In this document: in pieces, positions 7,779-15,558 of the stretch | Position numbering within the stretch: position 1 is the stretch's first letter | Layout of the letters: each line of letters begins with the position of its first letter | Origin: Streptomyces sp. MnatMP-M17 | GTDB taxonomy: Bacteria; Actinomycetota; Actinomycetes; Streptomycetales; Streptomycetaceae | Assembly (NCBI RefSeq): GCF_900091995.1 | Contig: NZ_FMDK01000135.1 | Location: 1-36,180 of the forward strand | Direction: 5' to 3' | DNA: 36,180 bases | Notes under the pieces: generated by a model | Database searches by the model: none | What the model was told of the DNA's origin: nothing | Seen by the model: only the letters and a program-made list of their open reading frames with translations | Program-made: the position numbers and the translations under genes

Positions 7779-8942
7779 ATGACCAGTGGTTCCCGTTTCC
7801 TGGACCTCCACGTCCTCCAGCCGGTCACCGCCTCCAACCTGAACCGCGGAGAAAGCGGCCACCCCAAAACGATCAAAATGGGTGACGCGGAACGCTCCAT
7901 GATCTCCTCCGCAGCCTGGAAGCGTCCCGTGCGCCTGGAGATGGAGGAAGAACTCGGCGAGAACGCCGCCCGGACCCGTATGGTCCCCCCGGTCCTCGCC
8001 GACGCCCTGCGCCGGCAGGGCTGGCCGGATGACCTGGCGGACTTCACCGCCGCACAGGTCGCCGCGAGCGCCAAGACCGGCGGGCTGAAGACCAACCCGC
8101 AACAAGGCCACCGCACCCAGGCCATGCTCTACCTGCCCACCGACGTCACCGACCGGCTGCTGCAGATCTGCACAGGCCACCGCAGCGAACTCGAACAGGC
8201 CCTGGCCGACCAGAACACCACCGGTAAGCAGGCCCCGCCTGTCCTGCCCACCAAACAGATCGCCGCCGAACTGACCCGCCGCACCACCACCATCAACCTG
8301 TTCGGACGGATGCTCGCCGAGATTCCCACCGGACACGTAGACGGCGCCGTGCAGATGGCACCCGCGTTCACCGTCCACGACACCCGCCTGCAGCCGGACT
8401 TCTTCACCGCCGTCGAGGACTGGCCCCGCCCCAACGAAGCAGGCAGCGCCCACCTGGAGACCGCGTTCCTGACCGCCGGGGTCTTCTACCGCTTCGCCAC
8501 CGTCAACGTCACCGCGCTCATCACCAACCTCGACGGCGACACCGCCGCCGCGCAGAAGGTGATCGACCTGTTCGTCTGGACGTTCACCATGGCGATGCCC
8601 CGGGGCAAGCAGACCTCCACCGCCCCGCACTGCGTACCCGACCTGGTCCACTATGTCGTGCGCGACCGGCGGCCGATCTCCTACGGCGCGGCGTTCGAAC
8701 AGCCCGTGACCGCCCGAGGACAGGGCTACACCGCCCCCGCCCGACAGACACTGGCCGACTACGCCGCCACCATCGACCGCCTCGTCGGCACCCGCCGCCG
8801 CATCGCGCACGGCCATGCCACCGCCGCCGGCCACCCCATCGACCCTCTGGGCACCTGCCACCCGGGATTCGAGGATCTGGCCACAGCCTGCGCGGCCGCA
8901 GTACTGACCCCCATTCCCCACACCGCCGGGGACACGGCATGA
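7779..8942 (+). CDS. cas7e: Cas7e (Cse4/CasC), backbone subunit of Cascade
   Basis: This is the repeated backbone subunit that wraps the crRNA. The 387-residue protein begins with the family signature LDLHVLQPV followed by SNLNRGESG-PKT and ISSAAWKRPVR, the standard N-terminal Cas7e motif. RFATVNVTAL and the later FVWTFTMAMPRGKQT also match the family. The length is typical and no damage is visible. It begins 4 bp after cse2 and its TGA overlaps the cas5e start (ATGA). Confidence 0.95.
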   Translation: MTSGSRFLDLHVLQPVTASNLNRGESGHPKTIKMGDAERSMISSAAWKRPVRLEMEEELGENAARTRMVPPVLADALRRQGWPDDLADFTAAQVAASAKTGGLKTNPQQGHRTQAMLYLPTDVTDRLLQICTGHRSELEQALADQNTTGKQAPPVLPTKQIAAELTRRTTTINLFGRMLAEIPTGHVDGAVQMAPAFTVHDTRLQPDFFTAVEDWPRPNEAGSAHLETAFLTAGVFYRFATVNVTALITNLDGDTAAAQKVIDLFVWTFTMAMPRGKQTSTAPHCVPDLVHYVVRDRRPISYGAAFEQPVTARGQGYTAPARQTLADYAATIDRLVGTRRRIAHGHATAAGHPIDPLGTCHPGFEDLATACAAAVLTPIPHTAGDTA

Positions 8943-9739
8943 GCAGGGGAGTGGTGCTGCGCCTGGCCGGCCTGCTGCAGTCCTGGGGAGAAACAGCCGC
9001 CTTCCCTCACCGCGACACCGCCGCCTTCCCCACCCGCTCCGCGCTCATCGGCATGTTCGCCGCAGCCCAGGGCCGCACCCGAGAACACGCCCTGGACCCC
9101 CACCCGGACCTGCCCAACACCCCCAGCCATCACGACCTCGTCTTCACCCTCCGCATCGACCGGCCCGGAACCCGCCACCGCGACTTCCAGACCGCCGGCG
9201 GCGGCCGCCCCCACGGCACGGGCCTGCGCACCGCCGCCGGCGGATACCGCAGCCAAGCCAAATCGACGCTCGTCACTTACCGCGACTACCTGGCCGGAGC
9301 CGTCTTCACCGTCGCAGTGCAAGGCCCTGCGCCCTTGCTCCGGCACATCGCCGACACCCTGGCCGAGCCCTGCTTCTCGCCCTACCTCGGCAGACGCAAC
9401 GGCCTGCCCGACGAACCTCTGATCATCCACACCGACATCCCCGACCCGGTGGCCGCACTGCGCACCGCAGTACCCCTGAGCCTTCAGCACCCGCCCGCTC
9501 CAGACGCTGCCCACATCCCGGTCACCTTCATCCACGAACACCCACCGGCCCTGGGCGACACCCCGCACCGCGAAAGCCCCAGCCAGCCCAGCGACTTCAC
9601 CCCCCAGGCCCGCACCCACCTGCTGCGGCCGCTGTGGCAGACCACCGAACACCTGCCGGCCGCCCTGTACGCCGGGCCCCGGCCGATCGAGGCACTCACC
9701 GACTACATCCGCAAGGACATTTCATGCCCACGACCTTGA
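8939..9739 (+). CDS. cas5e: Cas5e (CasD), Cascade subunit at the crRNA 5' end
   Basis: This 266-residue RAMP protein should cap the 5' handle of the crRNA and join Cas8e to the backbone. Family motifs are clear: VVLRLAGLLQSWGE at the N-terminus, FPTRSALIGMFAAA, YRSQAKSTLVTYRDYL, and the C-terminal AALYAGPRPIEAL. The length is normal. It overlaps cas7e by 4 bp and cas6e by 16 bp, so the genes are very likely translated together. Confidence 0.94.
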   Translation: MSRGVVLRLAGLLQSWGETAAFPHRDTAAFPTRSALIGMFAAAQGRTREHALDPHPDLPNTPSHHDLVFTLRIDRPGTRHRDFQTAGGGRPHGTGLRTAAGGYRSQAKSTLVTYRDYLAGAVFTVAVQGPAPLLRHIADTLAEPCFSPYLGRRNGLPDEPLIIHTDIPDPVAALRTAVPLSLQHPPAPDAAHIPVTFIHEHPPALGDTPHRESPSQPSDFTPQARTHLLRPLWQTTEHLPAALYAGPRPIEALTDYIRKDISCPRP

Positions 9740-10368
9740 CCCGCATCGTCGTCAACCGCAGTCACCGCCTGGCCCGCTCAGACCTTGCCAACCGGCCGGG
9801 CATGCACAAGACCCTCATGCGGCTTCTCGCCCACCCCGCTGGCCCCACGCCCCGCAAGAACGGCGGGCTGCTCTTCCGCCTCGAGCCCGGCCTGGATCCC
9901 GTCCTGCTGGTGCAGACCGCCGACGCCCCGGATGTGACAGGACTGCCCAGCGGCTACGGCACTACCGACACCCGAGATCTGACCCCCGTGCTCACCGCCC
10001 TCACCCCCGGGCTGCCGGTCCGCTACCGCATCACCGCCGCTCCCACCGCGTACCGCCCCACCGGTGCACCCCCCGACCCGGTCACCGGCCGCCGCCCCCG
10101 AGGCAAGATCACCGCCCTGCAAGGCCAGGACGCACAGGCATGGTGGCACCGCAAGGCCACCATCGCCGGCCTGTACCTGACCGGACCCACCGAAACTCTC
10201 CGCAGCCCCTTCCCCAGCCCCGAACGGCCCGCCCCCTTCTACAAACTCACCCAGTTCGACGGCACCGCCACCATCACCGACCCCAACCTGCTGGTCACCG
10301 CACTGCGCGAAGGCATCGGCAAGGGCAAGTCATACGGCGCCGGCCTGCTCACCCTCGCCCCCGCCTAA
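9724..10368 (+). CDS. cas6e: Cas6e (CasE), crRNA-processing endoribonuclease
   Basis: Cas6e cuts the CRISPR transcript within each repeat. This 214-residue protein has the N-terminal strand LTRIVVN and then PGMHKTLMRLL, where His28 matches the catalytic histidine of the family. The C-terminal glycine-rich loop GIGKGKSYGAGLL is also present. It appears intact, so repeat processing should still be possible despite the variable repeats. The ATG at 9724 lies inside the end of cas5e. The tnsB-like gene begins 37 bp after its stop with no terminator-like hairpin between, which ties the transposase to the Cascade transcript. Confidence 0.93.
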   Translation: MPTTLTRIVVNRSHRLARSDLANRPGMHKTLMRLLAHPAGPTPRKNGGLLFRLEPGLDPVLLVQTADAPDVTGLPSGYGTTDTRDLTPVLTALTPGLPVRYRITAAPTAYRPTGAPPDPVTGRRPRGKITALQGQDAQAWWHRKATIAGLYLTGPTETLRSPFPSPERPAPFYKLTQFDGTATITDPNLLVTALREGIGKGKSYGAGLLTLAPA

Positions 10369-10405
10369 CCCCCGCCAGCACCCTCAGAAAGCACACCACG
10401 CACTG

Positions 10406-11986
10406 ATGAAGCACACGCCCCCACCACCCCCCGACCCGACCCAACTCCGAGCCCTGGCCGTACGCCTGCTGCTGGAAGACGCCGCCGAGCACACCCCCAC
10501 CAGCGGCCGTATGGCCGCCCTTGCCCGCGCACATGACGTTGATCCCCGCACCGTGCGCCGCTGGGTCGAGAACGCTCGCGCCAACGGCGGCACTTATACC
10601 CCGGCCGGCCGGCCGCACTTCGAACTTACCGATCACATGCTCGACGTAGTGGCGCGCTGGCGCGGCAACGTCACCCGCGCCCACCTGGAACTGAAAGCAG
10701 AAGCCGAGGAAGATCCCACGCTGCCCGAAGTGCCCGCCCGGGCCACCTTCCACCGAGCTGTGCACCGCCAGCTCAACCGCGGCCAACTCGCGGGCCTGCG
10801 CGGCGGAGAAGCCGCACGCCGCCGCTTCGACGTCTTTGGTAAACGCGACCGCCACCACCGCAACTACGCCTGGGAGACAGACCACGTCGAAGCCAGCGTC
10901 AAAGTCATCATCGACGGCCACATCCGAAAACCATGGATCACATGGTTCATCGATTGCGCCACCGACGGCATCTGCGGCCTGGCCATCACCCCGCAAACCC
11001 CCAGCCGGGAAAGCATCCTCGTCGCCCTGCGCGACGCCCTGCTCACCACCTCCGAACACGGCCCCTTCGGCGGCCGCCCCCAACGCGTGCGCGTCGACGG
11101 AGGCAAGGACTTCCTGTGCAAGACCGTCGGCGAAGCGATGGACCTGCTGGGCACCGAACTCATCGTCCTGCCACCCCGCCGCCCCGACCTGAAACCCACC
11201 GTCGAAGCGGCCAACGGCGCCGTCAAGAAGACCCTCTTTGCCGACATGCCCGGCTACACCGAAGCCCCCACCCTGCCCGGCGGCAAACCCATCGACCCCG
11301 ACCCCGAACTCCTCCGCTTCGAGGTCTTCGTCACCCTGCTCCTGGACTGGGTGCGGCAATGGAACACCGAGAACACCATCCAGGATTTGGGCGGCAAGAC
11401 CCCCGCCCAGGCGTGGGCCGCCGACCCCACTCCCATCAGGACCGTCACCGCCAGGGACATCCACGCCTTCACCCTGGAACGCCTCGGAAAGCCGCTGCCC
11501 ATCACCAGCAAAGGCGTCCGCTGGCGCAAACGCGACTACTTCGCCCCCTGGATGGTGGGCAAAGGCGGAGAGAAAGTCCACCTGCGCTACATGCCCCACC
11601 ACGACCGCTACGTCGAACTGTACGAACCGACAACCGGCCAGTACCTCGGCTCAGCCGTCATGGCCAACCAGGCTCCCCCCGCCGTACGTCGCGAACTGGA
11701 CCGCGCCCGCCGACGCGAAGCCGACGAACTGCGCCGATGCCTGGAGAAGGCAGAGAAGAGCCGCAAGGCCCGCTACGCGGCCGTCAACAAAGGCCCCACA
11801 CACCGGCTGGACGCCATCACCCAGGACCGGGCCATCCAGGAACTGCGCGACCTGGGCGGCACCGACCTGAGCAGCCAGGCGCTGCCCGGCTTCCTGCCCC
11901 TTCCGGCACCCACCGAGGGCTGGGCCGTACCCCGCCCCCGCACCAGCCCCACCAACTCCGACCAGCCAGAGGAGGACAACCAGTGA
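10406..11986 (+). CDS. tnsB: TnsB/TniA-like DDE transposase (Mu-type integrase core)
   Basis: This 526-residue protein has a helix-turn-helix at about 34-58 (MAALARAHDVDPRTVRRW), an rve integrase core, and a Mu-transposase C-terminal beta-barrel (about 345-425). The acidic triad is visible: Asp159 in WETDH, Asp231 in VRVDGG and Glu267 in KPTVEAAN, with 35 residues between the last two as in retroviral-type integrases. Proteins of this family bind transposon ends and join them to target DNA; the C-terminal tail normally contacts TnsC. All three catalytic residues are kept. It lies 37 bp behind cas6e in the same direction and overlaps the ATPase gene. No TnsA partner was found, so cointegrate formation is possible. 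TniA of Tn5053-type elements is the other close relative. Confidence 0.9.
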   Translation: MKHTPPPPPDPTQLRALAVRLLLEDAAEHTPTSGRMAALARAHDVDPRTVRRWVENARANGGTYTPAGRPHFELTDHMLDVVARWRGNVTRAHLELKAEAEEDPTLPEVPARATFHRAVHRQLNRGQLAGLRGGEAARRRFDVFGKRDRHHRNYAWETDHVEASVKVIIDGHIRKPWITWFIDCATDGICGLAITPQTPSRESILVALRDALLTTSEHGPFGGRPQRVRVDGGKDFLCKTVGEAMDLLGTELIVLPPRRPDLKPTVEAANGAVKKTLFADMPGYTEAPTLPGGKPIDPDPELLRFEVFVTLLLDWVRQWNTENTIQDLGGKTPAQAWAADPTPIRTVTARDIHAFTLERLGKPLPITSKGVRWRKRDYFAPWMVGKGGEKVHLRYMPHHDRYVELYEPTTGQYLGSAVMANQAPPAVRRELDRARRREADELRRCLEKAEKSRKARYAAVNKGPTHRLDAITQDRAIQELRDLGGTDLSSQALPGFLPLPAPTEGWAVPRPRTSPTNSDQPEEDNQ

Positions 11987-12816
11987 ACACCACACCCACC
12001 GCCCCCTTCAGCGTCGGCCGCCTCCCCGGTGAAGCCGACGACCACTTCCTCGGCCTTGAACACGCCGCTCGCATGGCCACCGACGCCGCCCTGCTCACCG
12101 AATCCCTGGTCGGCACAGCCATCACCCGCACGGCCATCATCTGCATCCACGGACAAGTCGGCCTGGGCAAGACCTTCGCCGTCAACGCCGCCTGCCGCAA
12201 ACTCGCCCCCGACACCACAGTGTGGCTGCAGTTCGCCCAGGCCCCTCACCTGGCACAGATCCGGGCGGCATTGTGGGACGGCCTGAACCTCCCCGGCCCA
12301 GCACCGGTCAACACCACCCACATCTGCGACGAACAGATCAGGAAGACACTGGCCAGCGCCTTCCACCTCCTCCTGTTCGACGAAGTGCAACACCTGGGCC
12401 CCGCCGCCCTTGAGTACCTGCGGGACCTGTGGGACAAGAACAGCAAAACGGCGAAGAGTCTGGCCATCGTCCTCGTCGGCAGCGGCAACACTCGCCAGAA
12501 GATTCTGCACCGCAGTGCCCTGCACTCCCGCGTCCACCGCTGGCAGCAGTTCAGCCCCCTCACCCCCGCCGAGATCCTCACCGTCATCCCCGGCTACCAC
12601 CGGCTGTGGAACGACGCCGAGGACGACGTACTGCTGTGGATCGACGACTGCGCCGGACACGGCTGCTTCCGCACCTGGGCCAACCTCACCGTCATCCTTC
12701 AGGACACCCTTGACAACGACCCGAAACTGGCCTTCAGCAAGGACCTCGTCCGCTGGGCATTCAGCCAACTCGATCCCACCACCCGATTCCCCGGCCACGT
12801 CGGCATCGACCGCTGA
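11983..12816 (+). CDS. tnsC: TnsC/TniB-like AAA+ transposition regulator
   Basis: The GTG at 11983 overlaps the transposase stop (GTGA) and follows a strong AGAGGAGGAC site at 11968-11977. The 277-residue protein has Walker A GQVGLGKT (57-64), Walker B LLLFDE (129-134), sensor-1 VGSGN (165-169) and a probable arginine finger in HSRVHRW (near 183). TnsC/TniB/MuB proteins form ATP filaments on DNA, link a target selector to the transposase and activate it. The short length resembles the compact TnsC/TniB of type V-K CAST and Tn5053-type elements rather than the longer Tn7 TnsC. No TniQ follows. The last gene of the string, it ends 24 bp before a 13-bp inverted repeat. Confidence 0.9.
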   Translation: MNTTPTAPFSVGRLPGEADDHFLGLEHAARMATDAALLTESLVGTAITRTAIICIHGQVGLGKTFAVNAACRKLAPDTTVWLQFAQAPHLAQIRAALWDGLNLPGPAPVNTTHICDEQIRKTLASAFHLLLFDEVQHLGPAALEYLRDLWDKNSKTAKSLAIVLVGSGNTRQKILHRSALHSRVHRWQQFSPLTPAEILTVIPGYHRLWNDAEDDVLLWIDDCAGHGCFRTWANLTVILQDTLDNDPKLAFSKDLVRWAFSQLDPTTRFPGHVGIDR

Positions 12817-12839
12817 ATCGGGCCTCGTGCCCATAGTCC

Positions 12840-12880
12840 CCGAGGCATCCACCGCCTCGCAGCGACCGTGGATGCCTCGG
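12840..12880. terminator. 13-bp perfect inverted repeat after tnsC
   Basis: CCGAGGCATCCAC (12840-12852) and GTGGATGCCTCGG (12868-12880) are exact reverse complements around a 15-nt loop. The position just after tnsC suggests a transcription terminator for the cas-tns operon. No T-run follows. Because the flanking DNA is a broken gene, it might instead mark an element boundary, but no second copy was found at the left side. Confidence 0.55.
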
Positions 12881-12915
12881 CCGGGCCATGGACCCTTTGC
12901 CAACGACGGCGATCT

Positions 12916-13073
12916 CAGGACGCCGCCCTGCGCACCATCCACGACCACAAGCTGCGCCGCATTCTGACCTTCCATCACCGTGTCGCAGACGCCCGTGCCT
13001 TCGCCACCACCCTGGCGGAGACGGCCGCCGGAACGGCCCCCGCGACACACACGACGGACCAGGTCGTCTCGAG
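12916..13073 (+). pseudogene. Remnant of a DEAD/DEAH-type helicase
   Basis: The translated stretch DAALRTIHDHKLRRILTF, then HHRVADARAFATTLAE, resembles an internal segment of the large helicase-associated proteins common in Streptomyces. There is no start codon with a ribosome site, no ATP-binding region and no C-terminal part, so only about 45 codons survive. Similarity begins abruptly about 40 bp after the inverted repeat at 12840-12880, so this may be a junction where mobile DNA met an older gene. Recognition is from memory of the family. Confidence 0.5.
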
Positions 13074-13076
13074 GTG

Positions 13077-14852
13077 TCAGAGCCCGAAGTCCCAACGTGG
13101 TGCGCGACGGTCGCCGGCAGCCGCGAACACCACGGTGAGGTAGGGGTCGATCTGGACCCGGAAGGTGCCGGTCTCCTCGTCACCGGTGACGTTCACGTCG
13201 TGGCTGGCGAGCAGTTGCCGGGTCTGGTGCAGGTCCGGCACCGCGACCCGCAACTGAGCGAGCGGCTCAGGCGGGGCGGGTGTGGCGGTACGGTCCTGGG
13301 TGAGGACGAGCTGACCGTAGGAGGCCCAGGTGGGGCCGTAGCGGTCGGGCGAGAGGCCGAAGAAAAACGACAGGACCCGGCGGACCTGTTCGGAGTCGGC
13401 GACCTGCACGTAGGCGCCTTGCAGCTGGGCCGCCGTCTGCGGGGCGCGCACCGGTGGCCGAGACGGCTCGACCCGGGCAAGGCCAGGGGACGAGGCGACG
13501 TCGAACAGCGCAGCCTGACGGTTCTCGGGTCGGCGCAGATGGAGGGTCTGGCCGTCCTCCGTCACCGCTACCAGCCACCGCTCCGCCTCGTCCTCCGGGG
13601 CCGGACTCACGTGGGCGTTGCGACGGTCGGGCAGCCGCAGCGTGCGCGGGACGCCCGCCGCACGCGACAGCTGTTCGGCGAAAACGGTCCGGGCCCCCAG
13701 CGCCTGCTCGTGGGTCGGGGTCTGCATCCGAGCCTTCTCCGGTGCTGCGATAAGGCCCTCGGCCAGGTCGACGAGCAGGGCGCGGTCCTGGACGGTACGG
13801 CCCATCGCACCGAGCCATTCGGTGCCGAGCGCCGCGCCGAGCAGGGCACCGGTCATCGAGGCCAGGGTGTCGGTATCGGCGCCGTCGAGACGGGCGGCGG
13901 TGGCAAGCGCCAGGTCCGGGCTGGAAGCCGACCGCGTGGCCAGATAGGCCGCCGCGACCGCGCAGAGCGTCCCGGACCCGCGACTGTCCTTGGCAGTGAG
14001 GCCCTGCCGAGTGAGGAACAGCGTCGGGGCGCTGACCGCGCCCTCCTTCAACTCCCCCTGTGCGGCGCCCAGAAGTTGCTCGGCCTCCGTCGCTGCTGCA
14101 AGCCACGCCTGATCGAACCGGCCCTCGAAGTGGCCGGCTGCACGGTCCTGCCACGCCTCCGGCAGGACGCGCCAGAACGGCTGCTGCCAGTGCTTCGCGT
14201 CGTCCAGCAACGTGTTGACCAGCCACCCGTAGGGCAGTGGCGGAGACTCGCGCAGGCTGACCCACAGCGCATAGGCGTGCGCGACCGCGCCGAGCAGCGC
14301 CCTCGGGTGGCCGTGGGTGGTGGCCGCGTCGCGGACCACGTCGGTGGCGAGTTCATCGAACCGCAGATTCTGGCGGTGGACCAGTACATGCGGGGCAATC
14401 CGCATCGCCGCGCCGTTCGCGCCGGTGGCGAAGTACCGGGCCACCGCCGCGGCCGGCCCGTCCCACGGGGCGCGGTCACGCGCCCAGGACCGGCAGGCGG
14501 CCTTGACACTGGCGCCTGCGCCACGCTCGTAATCCAGTAGGAAGGGCCACTCCACCCGCTCCAGCCACCTCAGCCACTGCGGGCCGGCCGCCAGCCGGGC
14601 ACGGGCGACCGCGATCGTCATCTGCGTGTCGTCGCTGTAGTCGCCTGCGTCGACGTGCTCGGGGACACGCTGGTGCCGCGAGCCCGCGAACCGGTCCCAG
14701 GCGAAGAAGCCCCCCGAGGCGGGCACCTCTCCCAGCGGGCGGGTGCGGTCGCGCCGCTCGTAGGGCCAGCCCAGCGCGTCGCCGGCCGCTGCCGCCAGCA
14801 GCGTGCCGGTGGCGCGGTCACGCCAGGGGTGAAGGGCGGGCGAAGCATTCAC
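13077..14852 (-). CDS. ADP-ribosylglycohydrolase with VOC-like C-terminal domain
   Basis: The protein (591 residues, GTG start) has the metal-binding motifs of DraG/ARH hydrolases: GDALG (24-28), SDDTQ (73-77), GANGAAMR (144-151) and DGADTDT (323-329). These enzymes remove ADP-ribose from target molecules. Residues about 465-591 are separate and look like a glyoxalase/VOC half-barrel (AYVQVADSEQVRRVL, then VAVPDLHQTRQLLA and a strand-rich end). The gene is 22 bp after the DarT-like gene, so the natural reading is that it reverses DarT modification and acts as the antitoxin, replacing the macrodomain protein DarG. The extra domain could bind the toxin or a small ligand. It is convergent with the tnsC side. 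Confidence 0.88.
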   Translation of the reverse strand: MNASPALHPWRDRATGTLLAAAAGDALGWPYERRDRTRPLGEVPASGGFFAWDRFAGSRHQRVPEHVDAGDYSDDTQMTIAVARARLAAGPQWLRWLERVEWPFLLDYERGAGASVKAACRSWARDRAPWDGPAAAVARYFATGANGAAMRIAPHVLVHRQNLRFDELATDVVRDAATTHGHPRALLGAVAHAYALWVSLRESPPLPYGWLVNTLLDDAKHWQQPFWRVLPEAWQDRAAGHFEGRFDQAWLAAATEAEQLLGAAQGELKEGAVSAPTLFLTRQGLTAKDSRGSGTLCAVAAAYLATRSASSPDLALATAARLDGADTDTLASMTGALLGAALGTEWLGAMGRTVQDRALLVDLAEGLIAAPEKARMQTPTHEQALGARTVFAEQLSRAAGVPRTLRLPDRRNAHVSPAPEDEAERWLVAVTEDGQTLHLRRPENRQAALFDVASSPGLARVEPSRPPVRAPQTAAQLQGAYVQVADSEQVRRVLSFFFGLSPDRYGPTWASYGQLVLTQDRTATPAPPEPLAQLRVAVPDLHQTRQLLASHDVNVTGDEETGTFRVQIDPYLTVVFAAAGDRRAPRWDFGL

Positions 14853-14874
14853 GGGGTCACTCTGCCAGAGTCGT

Positions 14875-15558
14875 TCATGGGCTGACGGGATGCTCGGCGG
14901 GACGCTGACCGGCCCGCACCAGGTTGCTGAGCTGATACTTGTCGAACAGGTCGGGGGCCACCAGCATCGGCGGCAAGAGCTTCCCCGTGACCAGGTGGTC
15001 GGTCAGTCGATACCGCTCCAGTTCGGCCTGCTCCTTGGAGGCGACGATCATCGAGGTGATGGCGGTCGCGGACACCGGCCCGGGGATCAGCACCTCGGCC
15101 TGGTCGTCGGTGGGCGCCCACGGCGGGTGCGCGGGCCCACGCCGCCGGGGGGCGTTGCCGGTCACCTGCGGTGCGAACATCGCCTCGAATGCAGCCAGGC
15201 CCCCGGCGACGTGAACTCCTTCGTGGCGGGCGGCGTTGAAGGGGCAGAACCCCGTCCCGGTCAGATCCAGCAGCCGCAGGTCGAGGGTGAGGATCACCCA
15301 CTCCTGGAAGTGCGGATCAAGTCCCCGGGCCTTGTCCAGGTACCAGGTGTTGGGGTACTCGACGCTGCAGTTGATGTGGTGTAGATAGCCGTCCAGGCGC
15401 CGCTGGTCGGTGGGGCGGAATCCCTCACTGCTCTCCCGCAGCTCCGCCGCCCCGCGCAACTCGCCTGTGGACAGGATGTGGCCCAGGCCCACGGCTTTGG
15501 TGAAGTGGCACAGCCGCGTGATGCCGTGCTGCTGCGCCCGCGCCCAGATCCCAGTCAT
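14875..15558 (-). CDS. darT: DarT-like DNA ADP-ribosyltransferase
   Basis: This 227-residue protein resembles the DarT (DUF4433) family, which attaches ADP-ribose to bases in single-stranded DNA and acts as a toxin or antiphage effector. It has the N-terminal NAD-binding motif CHFTKAVGLGHIL (HFT at 18-20), a central NCSVEYPNTWYLDKAR block, and Glu155 in EVLIPGPV at the place of the catalytic glutamate. Its ATG overlaps the stop of the upstream helicase by 4 bp, and the hydrolase gene follows 22 bp later. Target base and true activity are unknown. Confidence 0.8.
   Translation of the reverse strand: MTGIWARAQQHGITRLCHFTKAVGLGHILSTGELRGAAELRESSEGFRPTDQRRLDGYLHHINCSVEYPNTWYLDKARGLDPHFQEWVILTLDLRLLDLTGTGFCPFNAARHEGVHVAGGLAAFEAMFAPQVTGNAPRRRGPAHPPWAPTDDQAEVLIPGPVSATAITSMIVASKEQAELERYRLTDHLVTGKLLPPMLVAPDLFDKYQLSNLVRAGQRPAEHPVSP

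Noticed and set aside
10406-12816. TnsB-TnsC as an unrelated Tn5053-like insertion
   Set aside because: Not excluded, but less likely: no ends were seen between cas6e and tnsB, spacing is 37 bp, and Cas3 has lost its nuclease residues.
12840-12880. Inverted repeat as a proven transposon end
   Set aside because: No matching copy was found on the left side, and a terminator explains it more simply.
12888-14540. 550-residue + strand open frame
   Set aside because: It is antisense to the ADP-ribosylglycohydrolase, whose motifs are clear.
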